Assembly: GCA_964568585.1 (NCBI GenBank)
Contig: CAZMQI010000014.1
Coordinates: 1 to 44,006 of the forward strand
Reading direction: 5' to 3'
Length of the DNA stretch: 44,006 nt
DNA from: RGZA01 sp964568585
GTDB taxonomy: Bacteria > Pseudomonadota > Alphaproteobacteria > UBA9219 > RGZA01
Of this stretch, positions 8,353-16,669 are shown piece after piece; position 1 is the stretch's first letter; each line of letters starts with the position of its first letter. The notes beneath the pieces are model-generated. The model was not told the DNA's origin. It saw only the letters and a list, made by a program, of their open reading frames with translations, and did no database searches. The translations under genes and the position numbers were made by a program.

Positions 8353-9339
8353 ATGAAGGTTTTAATAACTGGGGCGACTGGGTTTGTGGGTGCAGCCGTG
8401 GCCCGGCACTTTGAACGCGCAGGCTATACTGTGCGCTGTTTGGTGCGTCATGGTAGCGATCGACGCAATGTATTGGATTTGAATGCCGAGCTGGTCGAAG
8501 GCAGTCTTGAGGACGAGGCATCCCTTATTGGCGCTGTAAAGGGCTGTGAAGGCTTATTGCATGTTGCAGCCGATTACCGCATTTGGGTTCCAGAACCCAA
8601 AGAGATGTATCAAGCAAATGTAGTTGGCACCAGCATGCTGATGGAAGCTGCCTTGAAGGCAGGGGTAAGACGTATCGTTTATACCAGTTCGGTTGCGACC
8701 CTTGGCAATAACAAGGACGGCACGCCCGCGGATGAGGACACACCCGTAACCGAAGCTGACATGATTGGCGTATATAAACACTCCAAATTTTTAGCTGAAG
8801 AAGTCGTACACAAGCTCGTCATCGAACAAAAACTTCCTTGCGTGATTGTCAATCCATCAACGCCGATTGGCCAGCGTGATATTAAGCCAACGCCAACAGG
8901 CCGTATCATTGTGGATAGCGTGCGCGGGAAGATCCCAGCCTTTTTGGATACTGGGTTGAATATCGCGCATGTTGATGATGTGGCGAATGGTCATTTGCTG
9001 GCTTTCCAAAAAGGCATCGTCGGGCAGCGTTACATTCTAGGTGGGGATAATCTATCCCTTGAAGACATTCTTGGCATGATTGCCAAGGAGGCAGGCTTTA
9101 AACCGCCAAAAATCAAATTGCCACGCGATGCATTATTTCCGCTCGCCTATGTGATGGAGGCGATTGCCAGCGTGACAGGCCAAGAACCATTATTGACCGT
9201 TGATGCGCTGAAGATGGCTGCTAAGAAAATGTATTTCAGCAGCAAGAAGGCCGAAGTTCAGTTGGGGTACACCCATCGTCCGGCACGTGAAGCGATTGCG
9301 GCTGCAACCTTATGGTTTAAATCAAATGGCTATTGCTAA
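8353..9339 (+). CDS. hpnA: Hopanoid-associated sugar epimerase HpnA
   Basis: Extended short-chain dehydrogenase/NAD-dependent epimerase family, linked by gene neighbourhood to hopanoid biosynthesis; its exact substrate is not settled. The 328-aa protein opens with the Rossmann motif VLITGATGFVGAAVARHF (about 3-20), has the conserved YTSSVATLG segment, and a Tyr-x-x-x-Lys pair in VYKHSKFLAEE. The C-terminal part has the IAHVDDVANGHLLA block typical of HpnA. The ribosome site AAGG lies 9 nt before ATG 8353. First gene of hopanoid block I (hpnA-C-D-E), overlapping hpnC by 14 nt. Confidence 0.94.
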   Translation: MKVLITGATGFVGAAVARHFERAGYTVRCLVRHGSDRRNVLDLNAELVEGSLEDEASLIGAVKGCEGLLHVAADYRIWVPEPKEMYQANVVGTSMLMEAALKAGVRRIVYTSSVATLGNNKDGTPADEDTPVTEADMIGVYKHSKFLAEEVVHKLVIEQKLPCVIVNPSTPIGQRDIKPTPTGRIIVDSVRGKIPAFLDTGLNIAHVDDVANGHLLAFQKGIVGQRYILGGDNLSLEDILGMIAKEAGFKPPKIKLPRDALFPLAYVMEAIASVTGQEPLLTVDALKMAAKKMYFSSKKAEVQLGYTHRPAREAIAAATLWFKSNGYC

Positions 9340-10162
9340 GTCAGCACAGAAAGTTCCAGAAAAGAACAAGAATACCGAAAATTTTCCGGTGGGGTCGTTT
9401 CTGATTGCGGCGCATTTGCGCCCCCATATCCATGCTTATTACAATTGGGCGCGTGCGGCCGATGATATTGGCGATGACCCGTTGATGGATGCGGCTGAAA
9501 AAATCAAACGCCTCACGCGGTTTGAAGAATGTCTGAATGGCAATGGCACCGATGTGGCGATGGCTTTAACGTTGCGTATCAGCATGCAGCAAACCAATAT
9601 CCCGTTTCAGCATGCGCTTGATCTTATCCGTGCATTTAAACAAGATGCCGTGAAGCGCCGTTATGCAAACTGGCAAGAACTGCTGGATTATTGCCGTTAC
9701 TCGGCATCACCTGTCGGGCGTTATGTACTCGCCCTTCATGGTATCGGTGAAAAGGCATGGCCTTCGAATGATGCGCTGTGTACCGCATTGCAAATCATCA
9801 ATCATATTCAGGATTGCGCCGATGATTACCGCGAAGTGGATCGTGTGTATCTTCCGCTGGATGATATGGAAAAAACCGGTACCAATCCCGGTGATTTATC
9901 AAAAGCCAAGTCACCCGAAGCTTTGCGTAAAGTGCTAGATATGCAACTGGAGCGATTAAAACCAATGATGGTCATTGCGCGCGATTTACCGCGAAATGTA
10001 CCCAATATCCGCTTAAAACTGGAAACATCTATCATTCATTCGCTGGCCGAAAGCTTGATTAAGTTGCTGGAAAAACGTGACCCGCTTTGTGATAATGTGA
10101 AGCTATCCAAGCCTGCACTTCTTATGGCTGTATTCAACGGAATTTTGCGCGCATTTTCATGA
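9326..10162 (+). CDS. hpnC: Hydroxysqualene synthase-type enzyme HpnC
   Basis: Trans-isoprenyl diphosphate synthase/squalene-phytoene synthase fold. In the three-step HpnD-HpnC-HpnE route, HpnC converts presqualene diphosphate to hydroxysqualene. ATG 9326 gives 278 aa; the frame is open further up (to 9287) but that would lie deep inside hpnA. The start overlaps the hpnA stop by 14 nt. The first aspartate motif is DDIGDDP (46-52) and the second is IQDCADDYREVDRVYLP. The end overlaps hpnD by an ATGA quartet. Recognised by the LIAAHLRPHIHAYYNWARAADDI block characteristic of HpnC. Confidence 0.94.
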   Translation: MAIAKSAQKVPEKNKNTENFPVGSFLIAAHLRPHIHAYYNWARAADDIGDDPLMDAAEKIKRLTRFEECLNGNGTDVAMALTLRISMQQTNIPFQHALDLIRAFKQDAVKRRYANWQELLDYCRYSASPVGRYVLALHGIGEKAWPSNDALCTALQIINHIQDCADDYREVDRVYLPLDDMEKTGTNPGDLSKAKSPEALRKVLDMQLERLKPMMVIARDLPRNVPNIRLKLETSIIHSLAESLIKLLEKRDPLCDNVKLSKPALLMAVFNGILRAFS

Positions 10163-11037
10163 AGACAAGCGAACCCATCTCGTCACCCATCTCACCATTG
10201 TTAGATGCACAAAATGAATCTGAAGTGCTGGATCATGTCAAAAATTCCGGTAGTTCGTTTTTATTAGGCATGATGTCTCTACCAGAAGAACGCCGTTTAG
10301 GCATGTTCGGCCTTTATGCATTTTGCCGTGTGGTAGATGATATTGCGGATTGCGAATATCCGGCTGAGCAGCGTCTTGCCATGCTGCAAGACTGGCGTAA
10401 CCACGTCCATGAATTATTTAAAGGCAACGCAACGCATGCCGTTATGTCAGTGCTGCTTGAACCTGTTAAACAATTCTCACTTCCTGAAAAAGATTTCCTT
10501 TGCATCATCGATGGTATGGAAATGGATGGAGAAAAGGATATTTATGCCCCCACATGGGATGAGCTGGACACCTATTGTGATTGTGTTGCCAGCGCGGTTG
10601 GCCGCATCAGCGTGCGTATTTTTGGCGAAACGAGGGAGCAGGGCGATGAGGTCGCCTATCATCTGGGGCGTGCCTTACAGTTAACGAATATCCTTCGTGA
10701 TATTGATGAAGATGCGTTGCGTGGTCGCCTTTATCTACCACTCGAAGCCTTAGAAGAGGCGGGTATTAATACCGAGAATTTGGCTGGTGTATTACAGCAT
10801 TCATCGTTCGATCATGCATGCCGCGCCGTTGCACGCCGTGCAGTTGACCATTTCAGTGCCGCCGATGAAGCGATGGAAAAATGCGACCGCAAGGCTATGA
10901 AACCAGCCCGAATGATGCGTGATTATTATGAAAAAATTCTGTTCGTATTGCTCGAAACCGGTTGGGATTATCCGCGTTTACGCGTAGGTCTTACGGCATT
11001 TGAAAAAATAAAAATCCTTATTAAATCGTGGTTCTGA
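10159..11037 (+). CDS. hpnD: Presqualene diphosphate synthase HpnD
   Basis: Head-to-head condensation of two farnesyl diphosphates to presqualene diphosphate, the first step of bacterial squalene synthesis. The 292-aa protein has both aspartate motifs: YAFCRVVDDIADCE (D60-D64) and LTNILRDIDEDALRGRLYLP (D181-D185), plus the SFLLGMMSLPEERR block that marks HpnD. ATG 10159 overlaps the hpnC stop (ATGA), and hpnE follows after 3 nt, so this is one tight operon with probable translational coupling. Confidence 0.95.
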   Translation: MKTSEPISSPISPLLDAQNESEVLDHVKNSGSSFLLGMMSLPEERRLGMFGLYAFCRVVDDIADCEYPAEQRLAMLQDWRNHVHELFKGNATHAVMSVLLEPVKQFSLPEKDFLCIIDGMEMDGEKDIYAPTWDELDTYCDCVASAVGRISVRIFGETREQGDEVAYHLGRALQLTNILRDIDEDALRGRLYLPLEALEEAGINTENLAGVLQHSSFDHACRAVARRAVDHFSAADEAMEKCDRKAMKPARMMRDYYEKILFVLLETGWDYPRLRVGLTAFEKIKILIKSWF

Positions 11038-11040
11038 GAT

Positions 11041-12312
11041 ATGCCCGTTGGCACAGTACACATTATTGGCGCGGGGCTTGCGGGTCTTTCAGCAGCAGTG
11101 CATCTGACAGCGTCAGGGCATAAGGTTGCGTTGTATGAAGCAGGGCAGCACGCGGGCGGACGTTGCCGTTCGTATCATGATAAAGAGCTTGATTGCTTAA
11201 TCGACAACGGCAATCACCTGATGCTGTCATGCAATGAGGCGGCTTTGTCTTATCTGATGATGATTGGCGCTGAGGATACGTTGCAAATTGCCAAAGCCCC
11301 CATTTTTCCATTTATGGATGTGCAAAGCGGCCAAAGCTGGACCATTCGCATGGGGCAGGGCCGTTTTCCGTCATGGGTGTTTGATAAGGAAGCGCGCGTT
11401 CCCGATACGAAATGGACAGATTATCTAAGTGCCCTGAAAATTACCGCCGCTGACCGCTGGGCGCATGTTGCTGATGTCCTTGATAAGAATTCTGTTCTGT
11501 ACAAACGGTTTTGGCAACCGCTTACCGTTGCCATCATGAATACACAGACTGAAGAAGCATCGGCGCAGGTGTTTGGCAATGTACTGCGTGAAGCATTCGG
11601 CGCAGGTGGTATTGGCTGCAAGCCCGTCATCGTGAAAGAAGGTCTGTCAGAAAGTTTCGTTGAGCCAGCCGAAGCCTATTTAAAACAAAATGGTGCGGTG
11701 CTGCATTACGGCAAACGCTTGCGCGGTATAGATATTGAAGCAGATGAGATTAAAATCCTTCATTTTGTTGATGAAGATGTGACGTTGAGCCAGTGGGATT
11801 GGGTCGTTCTCGCGCTACCTGCATGGGTTGTGAATGATTTGTTGCCAACCGTGCCAACGCCAACGCAATTCCGTAGTATCGTTAACGCACATTTCAAAGT
11901 GGCCGTACCACCAAAAAGTGAAACCGGAATTCTGGGGTTGATTGGCGGTGCCGTGGAATGGATTTTCGAAAAGCCGAATATGATTTCAACTACCACCAGC
12001 GCGGCAGAAAAAATCGTGAATATGTCTGCTGAAGAAATCGCCTCGTTGCTATGGCGTGATATTGCCAAGGTTTATGGCCTGAATGCCAATGAAATACCGC
12101 AGTATCGCGTTGTGAAGGAAAAGCGCGCAACCTTTGCGGCAACGCCAGAACAAATCATCCGCCGTCCTGCCATCGCCGTGCGCCATACAAACCTTGTGGT
12201 ATGCGGGGATTGGACAAACACCAGACTGCCATCGACGATTGAAGGTGCCATCCGTTCAGGACGCAGTGCGGCTGAACAAATCATCCCGCCGCAAAACGTA
12301 TCAAAAATCTAG
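11041..12312 (+). CDS. hpnE: Squalene-associated FAD-dependent desaturase/reductase HpnE
   Basis: FAD-dependent amine-oxidase family enzyme that reduces hydroxysqualene to squalene. The 423-aa protein begins with the dinucleotide-binding motif IIGAGLAGLSAAVHL (about 8-22), followed by the flavin ribose contact YEAGQHAGGRCRSY. The C-terminal FAD motif is NLVVCGDWTNTRLPSTIEGA, which is diagnostic for the family. Last gene of hopanoid block I; it ends four bases into the stop region of the convergent hydrolase gene, the two stops sharing the palindrome CTAG. Confidence 0.94.
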   Translation: MPVGTVHIIGAGLAGLSAAVHLTASGHKVALYEAGQHAGGRCRSYHDKELDCLIDNGNHLMLSCNEAALSYLMMIGAEDTLQIAKAPIFPFMDVQSGQSWTIRMGQGRFPSWVFDKEARVPDTKWTDYLSALKITAADRWAHVADVLDKNSVLYKRFWQPLTVAIMNTQTEEASAQVFGNVLREAFGAGGIGCKPVIVKEGLSESFVEPAEAYLKQNGAVLHYGKRLRGIDIEADEIKILHFVDEDVTLSQWDWVVLALPAWVVNDLLPTVPTPTQFRSIVNAHFKVAVPPKSETGILGLIGGAVEWIFEKPNMISTTTSAAEKIVNMSAEEIASLLWRDIAKVYGLNANEIPQYRVVKEKRATFAATPEQIIRRPAIAVRHTNLVVCGDWTNTRLPSTIEGAIRSGRSAAEQIIPPQNVSKI

Positions 12313-13223
12313 TGCTTGAGTTGCGGTGTGGTTGACGTAGCAGGCTTTTCTTTGGGTAATTCAATCTTACCGGAGCGATTATCATAATAAAGCCCGCTTA
12401 CATCATTTAGTTTTTCAACCAGTAATTTGCCTGCAGATGCATTGCCTTTTAAATAATAATCGAAGAAGGCGGTCGAATAACTGATGATGCTGGGATGAAA
12501 TGTGGTCACCCTATCTGTCCATGCCATATGGGTTGCACCATCCAATATCACCAGATATTTGTCAGGACGGGTTTGTGCATATACGCCATCTGTTTTTTTA
12601 AGCATCGGCGTGATTTCATTATCGCGTGTTCCGCCTTGATACATGATTGGAACACCAATGTTGCTCACTGTGTGCTTTGCAAGAAAAGGGCTGTTAAAGG
12701 GTGAAAGCGCCAAAACGGCCTTGATATCAGGGCTTTTCCAGCTATCCCATGCGCCGCCCATGCCCATGGCCACATATCCGCCAAGCGAATGTCCCATCAA
12801 TCCGACATGTCCGAAATCAACGCGCTTTAAAAAAATGTCATGCTTCACCATTGCATCAAGCATTGAATGAATATCATCTTTGCGATCGGCGTAGGTCGTA
12901 TCGCTCCATTTATCCGCTTCTTTAAAGGAGACGGCTGGCTGCATTTTTGATGCTTTTTTGTTTCCGCAGGTGCTGTCTTTATGATTCATCGCCGCGACCC
13001 AGAATCCATCCTGGGCCAATGCACGCGCCAGATAGTTGATCTCTTGCGCGCAGCCGGTAAAGGCGTGGGTAAAAACGACTAATGGCGCTTTGCGCGCGGT
13101 TTCGGGTGACCAATAATAGATTTTTTTGCCGTCTAATTCGGCGGTTTGCATCTCGCCAGTTAAGCCTTCGGCCAAACTATTGAGCGAAAAACAGCATAGC
13201 AATGCGATAAGGAGTAGCCGCAT
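12309..13223 (-). CDS. Exported alpha/beta hydrolase
   Basis: Secreted or periplasmic serine hydrolase of unknown substrate. The 304-aa protein has a signal peptide (MRLLLIALLCCFSLNSLAEG). The nucleophile elbow GHSLGGYVAMG holds the catalytic Ser; a likely Asp is in GGTRDNEITP and a likely His in GATHMAWTD, so the triad is complete. The N-terminal FTHAFTGCAQEINYLARAL block resembles dienelactone-hydrolase and PAF-acetylhydrolase-like proteins; two cysteines there (FTGCAQ and DSTCGN) may form a disulfide. It follows the MgtC-like gene with 12 nt between, suggesting co-transcription. No visible link with hopanoid synthesis. Confidence 0.85.
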   Translation of the reverse strand: MRLLLIALLCCFSLNSLAEGLTGEMQTAELDGKKIYYWSPETARKAPLVVFTHAFTGCAQEINYLARALAQDGFWVAAMNHKDSTCGNKKASKMQPAVSFKEADKWSDTTYADRKDDIHSMLDAMVKHDIFLKRVDFGHVGLMGHSLGGYVAMGMGGAWDSWKSPDIKAVLALSPFNSPFLAKHTVSNIGVPIMYQGGTRDNEITPMLKKTDGVYAQTRPDKYLVILDGATHMAWTDRVTTFHPSIISYSTAFFDYYLKGNASAGKLLVEKLNDVSGLYYDNRSGKIELPKEKPATSTTPQLKH

Positions 13224-13235
13224 TAGTCACCTGCC

Positions 13236-13961
13236 CTAATCCCCTGAAGGTGCGATTTTGAATTCGTGAACGATATCCAGCGCAATTAAATGCTCTGCTA
13301 AACGTTTAACGGCATCGCGATCTTTTGTGCGGATAATCGAGCGATATTCGGATATTTCGCCATCATCCACGATGTGATAGCTCACATTTCCAATGCTAAA
13401 CCCATGAGATTCAAGCACTTTGCGTAACTCATCTTCGGCCATGCGGTTCTTGCGGTCAAAGCTGATATTGAAATGCACATAGCAGTGTTTTGGCATCCAG
13501 CGTTCAACATGATGGAACAGGGATAGGACGCCAATTGTACCTATTGTTGACAGTATGGCGGGGAAATACAGCCCAACGCCAAACAGAATTCCGATTGCCG
13601 CTGTTATCCAGATGGATGCGGCGGTGGTAAGGCCGCGTACCGTAAAGCCCTCTTTATAAATAACGCCAGCGCCTAGAAAACCGATGCCAGTCATGATGCC
13701 CTGTGCCATGCGTGTCGGGTCAGTCTTGATAACGTCTTGCGTCGCGTGACCCATCCATTCCAGTTGGTTGACCGTCACGACCATCAATACGCTGGATGCA
13801 AGGCAAACAAGTGTGTGAGTACGAAAGCCAGCCGGGCGGCCATAATAGCTGCGTTCCAACCCAATGAAAGCGCCTGCTAGCATGGCAAAGGTCAGATGGC
13901 TAAGGACGGTCAGATTTTCAGGAGTGTTGAGGAATTCAATCATGATAAGCTTGGAATACAT
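13236..13961 (-). CDS. MgtC/SapB family membrane protein
   Basis: Inner-membrane protein of the MgtC family, associated in other bacteria with growth at low magnesium and F-ATPase modulation. The N-terminal part has about five hydrophobic helices and the family signature GAFIGLERSYYGRPAGFRTH followed by the MTGIGFLGAGVIYKEG block. The C-terminal half (about 160-241) looks like a soluble ACT-like domain. ATG 13961 gives 241 aa; ATG 13943 (MIEFLNTPENL) would give 235 aa and is equally possible, as neither has a clear ribosome site. First gene of a two-gene unit with the hydrolase. Confidence 0.88.
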   Translation of the reverse strand: MYSKLIMIEFLNTPENLTVLSHLTFAMLAGAFIGLERSYYGRPAGFRTHTLVCLASSVLMVVTVNQLEWMGHATQDVIKTDPTRMAQGIMTGIGFLGAGVIYKEGFTVRGLTTAASIWITAAIGILFGVGLYFPAILSTIGTIGVLSLFHHVERWMPKHCYVHFNISFDRKNRMAEDELRKVLESHGFSIGNVSYHIVDDGEISEYRSIIRTKDRDAVKRLAEHLIALDIVHEFKIAPSGD

Positions 13962-14020
13962 TAATTTAAGAACAAGCTTTTAACCTTAGTTGAGCGGATG
14001 GGGGCGGCAAGGGATTCGTT

Positions 14021-15163
14021 TTAAAGATTATAGGCTCTAAGGCTCAGCAGGCGAAATTCAGAAGGCAGCCAGTTGGCATTAATGTTCTCGCAAACACATT
14101 GATACTGCATGTCGGTTTGCCCGTCGGCCTCGTTGATGAGTAAGTGGATAATCTGCGGCTCCTTGCAGGGATAAATGCGTCTGCGGGTAGAGACAAAGGC
14201 ATTTTTGGAATTTACAACCCCAACCGATATTGCACCGCTTAGAACTTCGACCATTAATTCCACAACCCATGATGGTTTCTTCTGCGCCATAATAGCAAAA
14301 CGAATAGCCATCGCCGCAGTATTGGGCTCAGGCATGGTTTTGACGACATGCTGCAGATTACCTTCTGGTTGCGGGCAGGTGAGGATTTCAGCGGTCTTGA
14401 GCGGAAGATCTTCTTTGATGTCATAAAAACCTATATCGCGGTCGTTAATCGCGACATGCTCATTCGAATAGATGAATTTGAACGACGTCACATCATTCTT
14501 TTTTGTCTCGCGTTTTAGAACAATGTTTTCCTTATCAAGGATAAGGCCGGTGCGATAGCCCCGCGCTGCAAACCATTGCATCAACGCCATGCTATCGGTT
14601 TGCCGTTGCAACAGCGCGATATTATTGAATTCACAAATAATCGTTGGATTAAACGCTTCGAATACTTGCTGTGCCCCGATGAGCACATCAAGTTCGTAGC
14701 TATCGACATCGATTTTTACACAATCTACACGGCCAATATTATGTTCCGCGGCAAATGCATCCAGCGTGGTGAAAGGATACACGGCTTTTTCCGGCTCTTC
14801 ACCCCAGATGCGGAAGATTTTATCTTCCTTGGTTTCAACCTTGCTGCCAATCGCGGCGCGGTGAACATCTACATTCGCGCACTTATTATGTGCCAGATTT
14901 TGTTCGAGCATATCGGCGGTATGTGTTGGTTCGAACGCATGAACGATGCCATTATGAGCAAGTCGCGAGAACAAGATGCTGTAATAGCCGATATTCGCGC
15001 CGATATCGAGGATCGTCCAGTCAGGCTGGATGTTCTGCACGCACCATTGCTTGGTCTGCATTTCGCAATCAGCGAAATACACCTCAAACTGTGGGTAATA
15101 GCTAATAAGCTCAATCGGCGCTTGCCCCGGTACGGGCGTGCGGATGGTGCGAAGCTTACTCAA
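14021..15163 (-). CDS. FkbM family SAM-dependent methyltransferase with a C-terminal extension
   Basis: Predicted O-methyltransferase of unknown acceptor (in other bacteria FkbM-type enzymes modify sugars or lipids). The SAM-binding motif is WTILDIGANIGYYSILFSRL, followed by VHAFEPTH, TLDAFAAEH and the conserved VDCVKIDVDSYELDVLIGA. The final 150 residues (after about 230) match nothing I recognise. I choose TTG 15163, giving 380 aa: it is preceded by GGAAGAGG and overlaps the nrdB stop (TTGAGTAA). The frame is open to 15310 but the extra residues would be read wholly inside nrdB and look like non-coding frame. Last gene of the nrd operon; why a methyltransferase sits there is unknown. Confidence 0.82.
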   Translation of the reverse strand: MSKLRTIRTPVPGQAPIELISYYPQFEVYFADCEMQTKQWCVQNIQPDWTILDIGANIGYYSILFSRLAHNGIVHAFEPTHTADMLEQNLAHNKCANVDVHRAAIGSKVETKEDKIFRIWGEEPEKAVYPFTTLDAFAAEHNIGRVDCVKIDVDSYELDVLIGAQQVFEAFNPTIICEFNNIALLQRQTDSMALMQWFAARGYRTGLILDKENIVLKRETKKNDVTSFKFIYSNEHVAINDRDIGFYDIKEDLPLKTAEILTCPQPEGNLQHVVKTMPEPNTAAMAIRFAIMAQKKPSWVVELMVEVLSGAISVGVVNSKNAFVSTRRRIYPCKEPQIIHLLINEADGQTDMQYQCVCENINANWLPSEFRLLSLRAYNL

Positions 15164-16118
15164 ACGCCTCTTCCCATGAACCTTGGGTCGCTGCTTTGGA
15201 GTATTCGGTTGCGCGTGCTTCAAAGAAATTGGCGTGTTCCATACCGTTGAGCATTTCATCCATCCAGGGGAGCGGATTTTTATCGGTCTTGTACATCGGC
15301 TGTAAGCCAAGCTGCGTTAAGCGGCGGTCGGCGATGTAGCGAATGTAGTTTTTGACTTCCTGCGCGGTCAGCCCTTCGATGGATCCCATTTCAAATGCCA
15401 AATCAATGAACGCATCTTCGTGGTGAACGATGGTGTCGCAGGATTTATAAAGTTCCTTTTGGAATTCTTCGGTCCACAAATCCTGATTTTCTTCGATGAA
15501 GCTGCGGAACAAACGGATGATGGATTGGCAATGCAATGTCTCATCACGCACCGACCATGTTACAATCTGGCCCATGCCCTTCATTTTGTTGAAGCGTGGG
15601 AAGTTCATGAGAATAGCGAAGGATGCGAACAGCTGCAGGCCTTCGGTGAAGGCGCCAAACACAGCCAGAGTCAGCGCGATTTGCTTCGGGTTATCAACGT
15701 TGAAGCCCTGCATATAATCGTATTTATCTTTCATTTCCTTGTACTTCAGGAATGCAGAATATTCAGCTTCCGGCATACCGATGGTATCAAGTAAGTGGGA
15801 ATAGGCGGCGATGTGCACGGTTTCCATGTTCGAAAACGCAGCAAGCATCATACATACTTCGGTTGGTTTGAATACGCGGCTATAATGGCGCATGTAACAA
15901 TTGTTCACTTCAACGTCGGCTTGCGTGAAGAAACGGAAAATTTGTGTGAGCAGGTTCTGTTCGCCCGGCGTCAATTTTCTGTGCCAATCTTTTACGTCAT
16001 CTGCCAATGGCACTTCTTCTGGAAGCCAATGCAATTGTTGTTGCTTCTGCCATGCTTCATAGGCCCAAGGGTAGCGGAATGGCTTATAGACAGGATTTGC
16101 GGTAAGAAGATTGGACAT
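15156..16118 (-). CDS. nrdB: Ribonucleoside-diphosphate reductase, class I small (radical) subunit
   Basis: Carries the di-metal site and stable tyrosyl radical needed by NrdA. The 320-aa protein retains the metal ligands D68, E99 and H102 (NMETVHIAAYSH), E159 (AFTEGLQLF), E193 and H196 (VRDETLHC). Y106 lies four residues after H102, where the radical tyrosine of class Ia enzymes sits. The C-terminus (QGSWEEAFE) is acidic and aromatic, suitable for binding to NrdA. There is no N-terminal ATP-cone. ATG 16118. Placed downstream of nrdA and a small unknown gene, and coupled to the methyltransferase by overlapping stop and start. Confidence 0.96.
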   Translation of the reverse strand: MSNLLTANPVYKPFRYPWAYEAWQKQQQLHWLPEEVPLADDVKDWHRKLTPGEQNLLTQIFRFFTQADVEVNNCYMRHYSRVFKPTEVCMMLAAFSNMETVHIAAYSHLLDTIGMPEAEYSAFLKYKEMKDKYDYMQGFNVDNPKQIALTLAVFGAFTEGLQLFASFAILMNFPRFNKMKGMGQIVTWSVRDETLHCQSIIRLFRSFIEENQDLWTEEFQKELYKSCDTIVHHEDAFIDLAFEMGSIEGLTAQEVKNYIRYIADRRLTQLGLQPMYKTDKNPLPWMDEMLNGMEHANFFEARATEYSKAATQGSWEEAFE

Positions 16119-16263
16119 GCTTATTCAAGGCTCGCGAAAAGAGATGCGGAAGTTGTTCAATTTGTAACGGCATAGCATAGGCTATGAACGCACGTGGTTC
16201 TTTGGGAAAAGTGGCTTGGATGCTAGATTCGTGTGGGTATTATTTAGTATTAAAGTCGGGATA

Positions 16264-16587
16264 TTATTCGCTGTCGACTTTGCCAGCGCGTTGCAGACGA
16301 CCCAGAATATCAAGGCACCACTCAACTTCAACTTCTGCAAGCTGGGTTTTTTCTTGTTCTGAATACTGGGACTTTTGCTCTTGGGTAATGTGACGGAACA
16401 TGCGTAATGCTTCAAACGCAGCCAGATAGGACATATCGCGTCCTTCTTGGGTCAGCTCCGGGAGTTTGTCGCCAAGTTGTTTCTTGACGGCTTTTTGAAG
16501 CAAGGCAGATGTATCAACCAAAATTTCCTGACGGAAACCGATCATGGTGTTTGGGGTCAAAGGAAGAAGCGATGCTGATTTTTCCAT
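16264..16587 (-). CDS. Unknown 107-aa protein between nrdA and nrdB
   Basis: Not recognised. The product is soluble, has no signal or membrane segment, and is rich in Leu, Glu, Gln and Lys, with predicted helices (for example SALLQKAVKKQLGDKL and MSYLAAFEALRMFRHITQ). It contains a single cysteine (VEWCLDIL). ATG 16587 follows an AAAGAAAGAG stretch. Its position 82 nt after nrdA and about 145 nt before nrdB on the same strand puts it in the RNR operon, so a role in assembly or regulation of the reductase is conceivable but is only inference from location. Confidence 0.75.
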   Translation of the reverse strand: MEKSASLLPLTPNTMIGFRQEILVDTSALLQKAVKKQLGDKLPELTQEGRDMSYLAAFEALRMFRHITQEQKSQYSEQEKTQLAEVEVEWCLDILGRLQRAGKVDSE

Positions 16588-16669
16588 TTATGTACTCTTT
16601 CTTTACGCTTTTTGAATTCTTCTTGGTTGTCTTAACCAATCATCCATACCCATTAACAAATTGAGTATA

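Noticed and set aside
15164..15310. N-terminal extension of the FkbM methyltransferase
   Set aside because: The extra 49 codons are read in a second frame of nrdB, which is clearly the coding frame there; no family match.
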